DNA from: Paralvinella palmiformis
Lineage: Eukaryota; Annelida; Polychaeta; Terebellida; Alvinellidae
Direction: 5' to 3'
Length of the DNA stretch: 64,000 bases
Assembly: GCA_025642065.1 (NCBI GenBank)
Contig: JAODUP010000965.1
Location: forward strand, 124,001 to 188,000
Part shown: positions 54,406-64,000 of the stretch, one piece after another
Layout of the letters: each line of letters opens with the position of its first letter
Position numbering within the stretch: position 1 is the first letter of the stretch
Notes under the pieces: generated by a model
Database searches by the model: none
Told to the model about the DNA's origin: nothing
Seen by the model: only the letters and a program-made list of their open reading frames with translations
Position numbers and translations under genes: made by a program

Positions 54406-54890
54406 TTTATATCTCCTCACCTACCACTCACTGGGGAATAGTATGGAAACATATGGAGCTAAAGTTACTATTGATTGATTTTTTGATTGATTTTCTTTCA
54501 TTTCACAATCTATGATCACGAAAGAGGATAGCACATAAAAGTGCAAGTACTTATTTCCAATGTGGTCCCTTTTATTAGGTGGTTGTTAATATCTAATCCC
54601 CTACCACTTACAAGGCAGGACTACGGAAGGAAGGAGCCGAAATACCCGAGGGTAGTAACTGCCACAGTGTATTACCTACTCGGGTGGTGTCTTTAATGTC
54701 CCCCTTTTGAATATTAATTCAGTGGAGACGACAGCGCCATTTAACGTGGTCAGCCACCCACGATATGTTGTGAGCCGAAAAATTAATCCCTGGAAAATTT
54801 TCGACCTCTTGCATAATGGGATCAAACCTGTGACCCTTGGCCTTGAACACAAAGACTCAACGTGCAATGTCGATATGGTTAACCAGTTAC
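54406..54890 (-). repeat. Degraded SINE-B copy, duplicated at its 3' side
   Basis: The SINE-B 3' part appears twice, at 54406-54466 and again at 54576-54650, the second continuing through the body (CGTTAAATGGCGCTGTCG) to a damaged head near 54880. Both 3' parts are preceded by similar GTGAGCACTTATT/GTGCAAGTACTTATT flanks, suggesting a local duplication of about 170 bp. Confidence 0.7.
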
Positions 54891-55269
54891 CCACTACACA
54901 CTATAGTCTAGTATACTAAGTAATAGAGGATCTACATCTATAGACCACCTCTCTAAGTAAACATACATCTCACAAATATCATAGTTCTGACAAAGGTTGT
55001 TTAGATCTATCGGCAGGTTTTAACATTTACATTGAATTACATTTTGATTATATTTGATTCAACATCGTCGTCGACAAATAAAATCAGATACAAACCAAAT
55101 TAAACCGAATAAATAAATCACTGCCGGAAAAAATAATTATTAACGACAACATACCCTAAAATATCCAATCGGTTTATAACTCTTTATCTGGCGTTTAGTT
55201 CGAAATATGTAAATAACCAACTCTCCTGTCAGATGTTGACATCGCTACTGTTTAAGCCGTTGTTAGGCG

Positions 55270-55312
55270 GAATACGCATGCGCAAAGCTATCTCTGCCTG
55301 GTAAGTACACTC
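55270..55312. promoter_or_regulatory. NRF1-like site beside a plus-strand splice donor
   Basis: TACGCATGCGCA at 55273-55284 is close to the palindromic NRF1 consensus. Sixteen bases on, a CTG/GTAAGTAC donor (55301) lies on the plus strand. The area is GC-richer than its surroundings. NRF1 sites commonly mark animal housekeeping and ciliary promoters, often bidirectional. It could serve KIF9 (minus, coding start 2.7 kb away) or an unrecognised plus-strand gene. Confidence 0.35.
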
Positions 55313-55740
55313 GCTAGGTGTCGGTAGCAAATCACTCTCTCTCAAACACATATATACACAAACACGCACACACACGCAGTGTTAATTATGTAAACATTGC
55401 GTTGACACTAAACTATCGGTGATTCCACGGTTCTTTAAGGTAATGTGTGCTGATGGGCAAACGCACAGTGTCTTATAACTTGTGGATTATTTTTATGTCA
55501 TAATTAATATCGTTTTTTATCGTTTGATAAGAATATATCGCGAAAGGATCCCGTGAGTTGTGTGATTACGTGCCCGTGAGACAAATACCACCCTCACTGC
55601 CTCAGATTGTTTGTTATACAAATAAAAGCCATTCGCTTGATGAACGGCGGCCTTTTTATCACCGCGTCGGTGTTGCAAACATGTTTCACACACACACACG
55701 CACACACTTGAAAACCCCATAGAAACTAACCGACATACAT

Positions 55741-56220
55741 GTGGCTGGCATACTCGATCCTCTACATCGGGTTGACCTTCTCATTGCAGGATATCTCCAA
55801 ACAAATACCACATACCATCTGCAGCAGGTAAATTATTGTGTCTGTTGGAATAACATCACCCTGGCATCTTTCTTCACGACCTTCAATAATGTCTCTTGAG
55901 CAACTGATAACTTTCTGGAAGCTCAAATGTTGTGCTGATCGAGGTCCAGTTATGTCCGTCCTTACAAGAGACATATATCCCATGATCACACCGTGTTGAA
56001 CGAAGTCAAACAGTTGGTGGACGATTATGGGATGTATAGTTGTTGTGAACCAAAGTTTGTCCCATATGTCCATTATTCTAGTCTTACGGATGAGAGGATT
56101 GACCAACTTCTTAGGAACTTTGTCTTCTCAGATGTCGCTACCAGGTGGAGCCACCAACACTCGACGAACACTGCCAAATGTCGAATATGAACGAGCCGAT
56201 AATGTCGGGGATGATTGAAA
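55741..56220. other. Overlapping protein-like frames on both strands, unassigned
   Basis: A minus-strand frame (56106-55762, 114 codons) includes GPRSAQHLSFQKVISCSRDI and plus-strand frames (55993-56218) include VKQLVDDYGMYSCCEPKFVP. Base composition is GC-richer than the flanks. I do not recognise either product and cannot choose a strand. It may be an exon of a neighbouring gene or an old element. Confidence 0.25.
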
Positions 56221-56319
56221 TTAGGGGTCAATGAGATCGAGCCAGCCTCAAAAGGGGTAATTAAAACCGCCGAGTACACCAGTAGTGGATAACATATGTA
56301 AGATAACCCCCAGGGGACA

Positions 56320-56538
56320 CGCGCGCGCGCACACACACACACAATCACTCGCACACACGCACGCACACTACTGACACTATCAACAATGTCCACTGGTAAT
56401 TAAGGTATCTACCTGGACGAATTTAGCAGAAAAGGTCACAAGAAAAAGTCATACAAAAAAGTCACAGGAAAAAAGGCACAGAAAAAACACGGGGAAAAGT
56501 CTGGGGGCTAAATCTTTTTTGGCGGCTTCAACAGTGGT

Positions 56539-56574
<36 letters not shown>

Positions 56575-56741
56575 GTGTGTGTGTGTGTGTGTGTGTAAGA
56601 AATATTTCATTAAACATGCAGTCAAAACAAGGACTAAACTATTCATCCGGTGTGTAACTTCAATCCAGAATAAAATAAATCAGGAGATGGAATGTTTAAT
56701 ATAGAAATGTAAAAAACACAACATTAAAATAAATGAGCTGC

Positions 56742-56795
<54 letters not shown>

Positions 56796-57180
56796 AATTT
56801 ACATTCCAGAATTATAGTATATATGCATGCGTTCATAAACTTAATTAATCAAATAAATGAGCTATATATGCGTGTGTGTGTTTTATCTTGCAATGGGTGA
56901 ATAAAAGGAAATTTTTGGTACAATTTGCTGGTGATGGCTATAACAAATGTAGGAAGGACCGTAATATCAACACATTATTAAGATAAAGTATACTGTGTGC
57001 TGTTTTTTTTCGAGCGGAACTCGATTTCAGAAATTGACCGGTCAAACCACAGAAGCTTTAGATATTTTGACTCACAGGATCTACAGTGTTGAGCAAAGAT
57101 TATCAAGGGCCAAGAAAAGATATGTTACGTAACCTAGATCGATAACCAACTTCTAACAGTTTATTGGTTATGGCAATTTA
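56320..57180. repeat. Cluster of CA/GT and AT microsatellites
   Basis: GCGCGCGC/ACACAC lies at about 56321-56362. Imperfect AAAAGTCACAGGAAAAA-like units lie at 56434-56500. (AT)n followed by (GT)n lies at 56543-56597 and again at 56746-56796. The AT-then-GT order is the same in both. No gene was recognised. Confidence 0.85.
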
Positions 57181-57183
57181 CAG

Positions 57184-57367
57184 AGGATGATCATTGATGT
57201 TTTATGGCCACGTTTGTGCACGTGATAGGCTAAATGGCCCGAGCGACGTCCAAAAGTAATGAAGCGAAGTCCAAGATGAAATAACCTTCAGATATGCCCA
57301 CGCCACGATTCGAACACGGATGGTAGTGATCTGTGATCCAGCGCCCTACCGCTAGACCACAGAGGTT
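57184..57367 (-). repeat. SINE-A copy
   Basis: This complete minus-strand copy has 3' end GATGTTTTATGGCCACG, body TAATGAAGCGAAGTCC and head CTACCGCTAGACCACAGAGG (reverse complement of the A-box region). A C-run of ten follows the head. Confidence 0.9.
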
Positions 57368-57369
57368 CC

Positions 57370-57817
57370 CCCCCCCCCTCCGATTTGCAGCGATAAATAG
57401 AAAAATACTTATAGGAATATTTTTTAAGAACCTATCTGAAGGATTGATTGAGCAATTGTTTTTAGGTAAAGTGAACCAAATCAGACGTCAATAATTGGCC
57501 ACTAAGGATTAAGTATCAAATCCCCCTCCCCCAAAAAATATTAAACAAAAATAAATTAAACGTAAAGGTTGTGGAAACTTAATTTCTTGTAGAAAAAATC
57601 ACCCGGAAACTGAATATTTGCCTTTAGCAATCACAACAGATTGTAGATATCAAAACCGAACATTTCTCCCAAGGTTGTTGATGAAATTCACGATCAATCA
57701 GAAACGAGACAGCCGCACCACTTTCAAAAAACAAAACTATAAGTTGACTCAAATTAGTCGTCTTAACCTGATCAGTGTAAATACTAAGAGAACCTTTTCC
57801 AACTTTAATGTCGTCCC

Positions 57818-57857
<40 letters not shown>

Positions 57858-58560
57858 TAGTTTAGTTCAAATGTGAATCCTGCCATAATACGTTAATTAA
57901 TGTTACCCATGCAACATTTGATACAGATTTCACGTAACCGAAAACAAAAAGTAGTGTTGCAGAATGAGGATGCTATCAGTGGCGTCCCCTAGCGGTCAGA
58001 AATAGGTCAAGTCCCCTTCCTAGTATAAATAAACCATAATGCTTCTTTTCTTCTTCTTTGTTCACAATAAATGTCGTTGTTTTTTTCTGGCGATATCAAC
58101 TTATAGTATAGTTTCCGAGAAATAAATGAAAGCCGATGTGTTGCTCCAATTCTCACACCATACTGTCAACATTTGTATTAGGCAGAACAGAATTGGGTTC
58201 GCTTGTTTGCTTGCTTGCTTCTTTTCATCGTTGAATATTCCTATCCAAAAGCTACAGATATAAGCCATTCGAAGTTTCGAAGCTTAGAAAAAATCATCAA
58301 CACATTTTTACAACGCTGTTTGGAATTTTCTAACACTAAGCTATCTCGTGCATAAACGTATTGTGTGTATTTTTAAAAGCAAAACCACAACAAAAAACTA
58401 AAATGTATTTAAAAATCGAAAAACAAAATACAATAGACACAGTTCTTCTAGTTCACGTTATGTGGATGTTATATTTTATTGTCTGATTTACTAGAATTTA
58501 GAACATACGGTTCGGTAGAGTCTGTCATATATATTTAATAAAAATAATGGTAGCCAGTCA
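57370..58560. other. AT-rich stretch, nothing recognised
   Basis: An AT array lies at 57822-57851. An 80-codon plus-strand frame ending in the array has no motif. The rest has no terminal repeats or coding similarity that I could see. Confidence 0.4.
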
Positions 58561-58565
58561 ACAGT

Positions 58566-58870
58566 TACTTGGTCTAGCGGTTAAGCGCGTTGCACTTTGT
58601 AACAAAGATCGCAGGTTCGATTCCATCAAGAGGTCAAAACTTTTTCAGCGATTACTTTCTCGGCTCACAACATCGAGGGTGGTTGAACACGTTAAATGGC
58701 GCAGCCGTCTCCACTGAATGAATTTTCAAAGGGGGACGTTAAGACCCCCCTGAGTACGTAGTACACTCTGGAAGTGACCACCCTCAGGTTATTTCGGCTC
58801 CATCTTTCCGTACTGCTCCCCTGTGAGTGGTGGGGGAGGTATGAACAGCCACTTAATAAACAGGAAAACC
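58566..58870 (+). repeat. SINE-B copy, plus strand
   Basis: This copy has the clearest pol III promoter of the family: A-box TGGTCTAGCGGTTAAG and B-box GCAGGTTCGATTCC. A body with ACGTTAAATGGCGCAGCC and CCTCAGGTTATTTCGGCTCC follows. It is truncated or diverged at the 3' end, where no AACAAAAC tail is found. Confidence 0.9.
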
Positions 58871-59393
58871 CGTCCGTAATCCCGTATAAATATATTGTGA
58901 ATAAATTTGTCAAATAGTTATGTTTATAGTGTAAACTTTTATGTTATTTATGCTCCAAACACGTTGTCTAGTCTAGGTCAGCGGCCTTGTGAGATTTATG
59001 TTCTTCTTATTTACTATTTGATGACAATAAAATGATATGTTAATGTGATCATCCTCAGCGAGAAACATTTTGATGGAGGTGACGTACGTAATGCATTATG
59101 TATATAAGGGATATGTTGAACATAATGGCTGTGTACTGATGTCATTGTCAATAGTTAATAACTAACTGATTGTGAATATAGATAATGATAAATAGGCGAG
59201 AGTAATGGCGAACTTCGTGTTAGAATGAATGGCCACATATTTGAGATTAATTCAAAAGTGATGTCTTCTGCGTTATTCACGCATCTTCTAGAACATACAC
59301 AGATAAATAAAGACTTGCCCGAACCATCTCTAGAAGATTATGATTTAATTCCGATTGAGCAGTTAGTTACCTACTACAGGTTCACACACTCAA

Positions 59394-59852
59394 GACAAGA
59401 TAAATAGATTAATTCGGGAAACATTTTGGATAGATATCCTAGGTACATTAGAACCGGGAGATCTTAATAAGAAAAGATATGAAGATGTTATAAAACCTAT
59501 ACAAAATGAGGACGTTGTCCCATTTGTGGTACCATTTTCAAAAACCGCTAACATAGCAGCAAGAATAATTAAAAAACATTATACAAGATTTGGTCGTCGC
59601 CATACAAGATTTGGTCGTCGCCATACAAGATTTGGTCGTCACCATACAAGATTTGGTCGTCACCATACAAGATTTGGTCGTCACCATACAAGATTTGGTC
59701 GTCGCCATACAAGATTTGGTCGTCGCCATACAAGATTTGGTCGTCACCATACAAGATTTGGTCGTCACCATACAAGATTTGGTCGTCACCATACAAGATT
59801 TGGTTATTACTATCATTGTATATGTGCTACGGCGATGATTGCTGACCAGTGA
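59394..59852 (+). pseudogene. Retroelement-like ORF with in-frame 21-bp minisatellite
   Basis: An open frame reads INRLIRETFWIDILGTLEPG, then KRYEDVIKPIQNEDVVPFVV and PFSKTANIAARIIKKHY. RE-FWI--LGTLEP--LN resembles the region found near the C-terminus of Penelope-like or related retroelements. PF--PFSKTAN-AA-I then leads into eleven RFGR(R/H)HT heptads encoded by the tandem repeat. The frame upstream (59225-59406, MNGHIFEINSKVMSS onward) is shifted by one base. The family assignment is uncertain. Confidence 0.45.
59580..59812. repeat. 21-bp minisatellite, eleven units
   Basis: Units of CATACAAGATTTGGTCGTCR and C run head to tail. Variation is confined to one base, giving the order GGAAAGGAAA before the last diverged unit. 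The pattern 2G+3A is therefore itself duplicated as a 105-bp higher-order unit. Because 21 is a multiple of three and no stop occurs, the array is open in two frames on each strand. Confidence 0.95.
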
Positions 59853-60046
59853 TTATTGAATATTAAAAGTCAAGCAGCGTTATTCTTTAAGTTTGAACTT
59901 TTTTATTTCTTGTAGAAGTTGTTTATAATTGTTCTTATCTACATAAAGCTATTAGTGATATATATTTTCCGACAGTAATATTTTACATATGTCCATGTAG
60001 CTTCAGTTCTAAGTCGTTAATAGAATCAAGTTGTGGACGCTAATTA

Positions 60047-60225
60047 ATGAAACTCTGTGGTCTAACTAATAGTGCGTTGGATCACAGATCACTACTGCAT
60101 GAGTTCGAATCTCGGGGTGGGTGTTTCCTCTTTTACTTCGTTTCATTACCTTTGGGGGTCGCTCGGCCGATATAGCCTACCATGTGTACAAAAGTGGCCG
60201 TAAAACATCACTCATCATTAATCAT
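60047..60225 (+). repeat. SINE-A copy
   Basis: The head is ACTCTGTGGTCTAACTAATA, the B-box GAGTTCGAATCTC and the 3' end GTACAAAAGTGGCCGTAAAA. About 20 bp around GGCATATCTGAAGG are deleted. No clear target duplication was seen. Confidence 0.9.
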
Positions 60226-60540
60226 CTAAGTCTAAATAAATTAAATATGAATTTATACATTTTTCTGCTGTGCACCCGAGGGACTGGATGATTTCCCAGG
60301 TGGGGAGTTGCAAATTAGCGTGGTATATATTTGGTATTATTCGTAATTTTGTATAGTAACATTAATAAAAATACATTATTAATAATATATTAGTAACATT
60401 AAAGACAATAGTTCATTTACGAAATCTAAGGTGGGTTAATTACATTCATAATTCTTTCTGCACTAAATTCTTTGTTGAAATAGTAGCAGAAAAAATAGTT
60501 TACAAAAACAACACCAAGTATGTTAATGTTTTTGTTAATA

Positions 60541-60855
60541 CAGTCATACCCCGCGTTCTAAAAGCCGTGACGTAACCAGGTTTTTGACGTAAGCCGGACG
60601 TAAATGGCTTTTGATGTAAATATTGTATTGTCTATTCATTTTTTAAATGTTTTAATGTGCCTTTTAAATTGTTTTCTAGTTTTTAAGAAAATTGTAATTT
60701 ATATATTTCACGCGCTTTTATTATGACGTAGGTGACGTAGCGTGAGTGGCGTAACGTCGGACGTAATAACGTTCACTGAACTGAAATCTACTCTAAAAAG
60801 TAGCGTAAAGGCGAATTTGACGTAAACCGAAATGACGTATAGCGGGGTGTTACTG
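60541..60855. mobile_element. Pogo/Tigger-type MITE with TA target site
   Basis: The ends CAGTCATACCCCGCG and AGCGGGGTGTTACTG are inverted repeats. They are flanked by TA (60539-60540 and 60856-60857). The interior has repeated GACGTAA motifs towards both ends and no coding frame. CAGT...ACTG with a CCCCGC core is characteristic of pogo/Tigger families. Confidence 0.85.
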
Positions 60856-61065
60856 TATACGTATTACCTAACCGTGACCCGGTCTCTACTGTGTCAGACG
60901 TATTATATGTTGCTGACTGAAGCAATCACATCAGATCACATTAGATCACATCAGATCAATGACGGAAAACAAAACCCTGAAGTCCCTGAATGACGTACAA
61001 TATTTAGTTTGGTGAAGCGAGACTACCAGCTCCCTCTCATCCAACATGCAGAGATCAACTCACAG

Positions 61066-61369
61066 ACATTAATAATAATAATAATAAGATGTGACATTTA
61101 TATAGCGCCCTATTCAGCTAGATAGCTGCTCTAAGGCGCTTTACATCATTGTTATCCCCGACTCAGAGCTGCACCCACCTCAACTCCCTAGGGGGCATAC
61201 AACGCATGCTGCCGTTATAGGCGCAACGCGTTACTCAAACACATACCCATCGCGTCCTGTCGGGTTCTCATTTTTATAGATGAGTTAACCAGTCGCCACG
61301 GAGCCTCTAACCCGCGACTCTTCCGCTACGAGTCCTACGCTCTAACTAACTGTGCTATCACGGCTCGAC
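61066..61369 (-). repeat. SINE-C copy with LINE-like 3' end
   Basis: On the minus strand it starts GAGCCGTGATAGCACAGTTA with a tRNA-like head (A-box TAGCACAGTTAG; B-box near GTCGCGGGTTAGAGGC). The body includes AACCCGACAGGACGCGATGG. The 3' end, AAAGCGCCTTAGAGCAG to GCGCTATATAAATG, and a TTATTATTATT tail are typical of SINEs mobilised by CR1/L2-like LINEs. A degraded copy lies at 37748-38012. Confidence 0.85.
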
Positions 61370-61466
61370 ATTACTACCGAATACACTTTTGGGGGGTCGG
61401 AAAAGGCTGTAAACGAGGTTAAAGAAATAGAAGTAACACTGTTCATTTTACACCGCATCCGTAATA

Positions 61467-61545
61467 GAGGCGTCTCCGTGATCTAACGGTAGCATGTTGG
61501 ACCACCGATTGCTACCAGCCCTATTTGAATCTCGGCTCGGCCTTC
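61467..61545 (+). repeat. SINE-A 5' half
   Basis: AGGCGTCTCCGTGATCTAAC then GGTAGCATGTTGGACCACCG and a B-box TTTGAATCTCGGC match the family head. The sequence stops in the middle of the body. Confidence 0.75.
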
Positions 61546-61617
61546 AACCATCATCGGAGTGATCTTCCATGAGCTTAATAATTGGTTGTTAGGACAAGGT
61601 CAAGACGATTGATGATT

Positions 61618-61692
61618 GATATGCCCACGTCGATGTTCGAACTCAGGTGGTAGTGATCTGTGATCCAACGCACTGCCGGTTAGACGACGTAG
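61618..61692 (-). repeat. SINE-A 5' half, inverted to its neighbour
   Basis: ATATGCCCACGTCGATGTTC then GAACTCAGGTGGTAGTGATC is the SINE head on the minus strand. With the preceding half it forms a head-outward inverted pair about 70 bp apart. Confidence 0.75.
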
Positions 61693-61982
61693 ACGATGCT
61701 GGTAGAAAGCTTCAAAGCTATCAAATGGTAAAGGATATCCAATGTTGATAGAAACCCTTTAAGCTATCAAACAATGACAGCCAAGGATATCTCCGAGTCC
61801 AGATTGGTGTTTAAAGAGGGGAATATTACCTCGAGAGCGGAAGTCACTAGCGTAAAGGACTTCGCCTCCTCCTATAATACTCCCCCGATAGAGCTATACC
61901 TCAACCCGAAATAGAGAACTACAGAGATAGTGTCATCTGTTCGTCTGTCATCTGTGCTGTATCTCCGCGATAATGGTGGTCA

Positions 61983-62211
61983 CAGATGATGATGATATTT
62001 GATGTTTTACGGCCACTTTTGTTTACAGGCTAAATGGGCCGAGCGACTTCCAAAGGTAATGAGACGAAATGAAAGACGAAACAACCTTCAGATATGCCCA
62101 CGCCTGGATTCGAACACGGGTGGTAGTGATCTGTGGTCCAGCACGCTACCGCTAGACACGGAGGCGCCCCTTTGGTCCAACACGCTACCGCTAGACTACG
62201 GAGGCGTCCCG
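61983..62211 (-). repeat. SINE-A copy with duplicated head end
   Basis: Flanking ATGGTGGTCA repeats (61973-61982 and 62212-62221) define the insertion. The body is complete. The outermost head segment (ACGCTACCGCTAGAC-ACGGAGGCG, plus-strand sense) appears twice in tandem at 62140-62168 and 62178-62209, so this copy has a doubled A-box region. Confidence 0.9.
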
Positions 62212-62221
62212 ATGGTGGTCA

Positions 62222-63544
62222 TAGAATTGTAACTCTTTGATAAATTGTTCTATATCTTATTTTCAAAATGGCAGTTCTTTGAATATTTTATGTCGCAGGT
62301 ATGTAATTTAAAGGGGTTGTTTAATTAATCATTCAAATGCACGTCTTTATGGTAATGTAATTAAATGTAAACACGCTATAATATTTTTCACGTGTAGGTA
62401 GGTATGTCTGTATGTATGTATGTATGTATTTATGATTTCAATTTAGTGATTATATTCATGCGTTTTCGACAAAAACGAAATGACATAATTGGAATTAAGC
62501 CGAAGCCGGATGCCCTGCGCGGGATTCCTATTAATTGGGAAATAAATTAAATAAACAATCAGTGCAACCGAAAAGAGGAAAATCAACCAGGAATTGCGTA
62601 GGAATGGAAAATACCGAAGTGGTGAGATAGCATTAACGGGATGCGATGAACATAGCCAGTCAAAGGTTGTTTTTTGTTCCATCTGAAATAGGACTAAAAC
62701 ACGTATCTGTAGCTAATTGGCCAAGAGGATTTCACAATCTCTTGTACACGGAAAATGTGTTCTGCGAACTACCAAATATAACTTCCAATTTAATCTATTT
62801 TGTTTATTAAGTCAGTCTTCTTTGAATCGAAATATACTAAATATCACCTTATCTTTCACTTTCCTTTACTGACTGTTGGAATCGTGGAGTATTATCACCG
62901 GCAATGATCGTTAAAATATACAAATAAATCTCGCGTACGCACTGAAAAGGAAAGGTGTTCCTACTCAGCGATTAACAGGTCGTGTTTACAACCCGATAGT
63001 AGTAGTTCTAAACCCAGCCGACAGATGTCACTAGCTTAATTGGCAAGGTCTAATAGTGTAACAGCCAATAATGGCGATTTAAAGCTGTGTGGTTAAGCTT
63101 CGGCCTATCGTCATGGGGAATTCGAATGACATCATTGGGAATTCCCTAAAGCTAACCAGTTTCTGACTGGTCGGCCTGTTACTTTGATAGCCGAAGATTG
63201 AGAATAATGTGGTTGCGGGTGTGATGTTTGTAGATTGTCATCAAGTATATTATTAATAAATCACAGATACAATCTTGACCATCTGGTTTATTCTCTAAAC
63301 TGTTTCCGGTCCGTTACAATTCTAAATACCAACATTAAGTCCTCGATATAATTAATTGTGGACAATGTTACACCGCCCTACCTTTATTGAAAATGTATCA
63401 TTTCATATATGTTTCACTCAAGTTAAACAAGTATTTGTAATAGGTAAATTTCGAACAATCTTAAATACAAATTTTGAATATCCGACGATAACACTGAATT
63501 TTACACCTAGATAATGATTTATCTCAAGTCAATTGATAAGCTAC

Positions 63545-63598
<54 letters not shown>

Positions 63599-63775
63599 AA
63601 ACTAACTCTGATAAAACAAATTATAAAATCTTACAGAACAATGTACTTCATTTTACATCATAATTACATTCACTCCATTCAGCTTCATTCTTACACATAT
63701 AGTTGTATAAAACTATAGTATATATATATATATATATATCTAAAATACAAACTTTCTATAAAAGTATAAAATCAC
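62222..63775. other. Right-end non-coding stretch
   Basis: No gene was recognised. A GTAT microsatellite lies at about 62398-62432 and long AT arrays at about 63545-63595 and 63717-63740. Short frames such as 62682-62443 (minus) show a hydrophobic segment but no motif. Confidence 0.4.
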
Positions 63776-63983
63776 TTAGAAATAAAGTCTTTATATCTTG
63801 CTGGCATTCTGGTGCGTCGCTTTGGACGACCTGCTGAGACATCTGTCACATTTGAATTATGACTACTGTCTTAATTAAGTTCATCATTGTTCACTGTTAT
63901 TATTTCTGGCACGTCTTGCGAATAATCGCTGTTTTCGATTGTTGACTCGGTTTCAGGTGTAACATCATGGTCAGTCACTTTCC
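63776..63983 (-). pseudogene. Retroelement polyprotein C-terminal tail
   Basis: The frame on the minus strand reads VTDHDVTPETESTIENSDYS, then a stop after NNDELN, and ends AGRPKRRTRMPARYKDFISK followed by a stop codon near 63778. A GRPKR-R-MPARYKDF ending is typical of the C-terminal tail of Gypsy-like integrases and some other transposon proteins. The rest of the element would lie beyond the right edge. A CACATTTCAG just upstream could be chance. Confidence 0.5.
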
Positions 63984-64000
63984 TGAAATGTGATGAATTT

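Noticed and set aside
55762..56106. Minus-strand 114-codon frame as a definite gene
   Set aside because: No motif was recognised and equally long frames exist on the other strand, so it is reported only as an unassigned block.
58566..58640. Possible tRNA gene
   Set aside because: The A and B boxes are good but the cloverleaf arms are incomplete and the sequence continues into the SINE-B body.
59538..59838. Three further long frames through the 21-bp array
   Set aside because: They exist only because the 21-bp unit lacks stops. The frame that continues into non-repeat retroelement-like sequence was preferred.

Overview
The window is eukaryotic nuclear DNA. It is AT-rich, carries spliced protein genes with GT/AG borders, and is packed with SINEs, LINEs, hAT, pogo and Gypsy relics and AT microsatellites. 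The repeat mix and the style of the proteins suggest a marine invertebrate, most likely a lophotrochozoan such as a mollusc; that is inference only.

Two host genes are well supported, both on the minus strand. (1) At the left edge, two consecutive exons (2872-2660 and 1264-987) encode the N-terminal region of a DLK/LZK-type MAP3K (MAP3K12/13 family); the kinase domain would lie beyond the left edge. (2) From 52625 down to 34884 lies a complete kinesin-9 gene (KIF9). All 17 coding exons were traced, giving 813 residues in a continuous phase-consistent frame with intact P-loop, switch I and switch II. Two of its introns start with GC instead of GT.

The rest is mostly mobile-element debris. 4.9-8.0 kb: LINE pieces of two families, a SINE inserted in one of them, and a local duplication. 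12.4-16.1 kb: a SINE, a THAP-domain remnant, a hAT element with 8-bp target duplications, and a degenerate sequence that recurs inverted at 20.9-22.2 kb. 16.2-20.4 kb: LINE 5' and 3' pieces and a hAT C-terminal domain. 22.2-26.0 kb: a longer, exon-like hAT-derived coding series. 26.4-30.3 kb: LINE tails and a Gypsy relic lacking its reverse transcriptase. 30.7-33.4 kb: a SINE, the best-preserved LINE reverse transcriptase fragment, and a fold-back element. 36-52 kb: KIF9 with pogo/Tigger relics, SINEs and a palindromic element in its introns. 54-64 kb: SINEs of three families, a 21-bp minisatellite fused in frame to a retroelement-like ORF, a pogo-type MITE, and a retroelement tail at the right edge.

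No rRNA or tRNA gene, CRISPR array or operon was seen. The tRNA-like sequences are SINE heads. Function comes only from KIF9 (ciliary/flagellar motor) and DLK (neuronal stress kinase). The rest bears on genome evolution.
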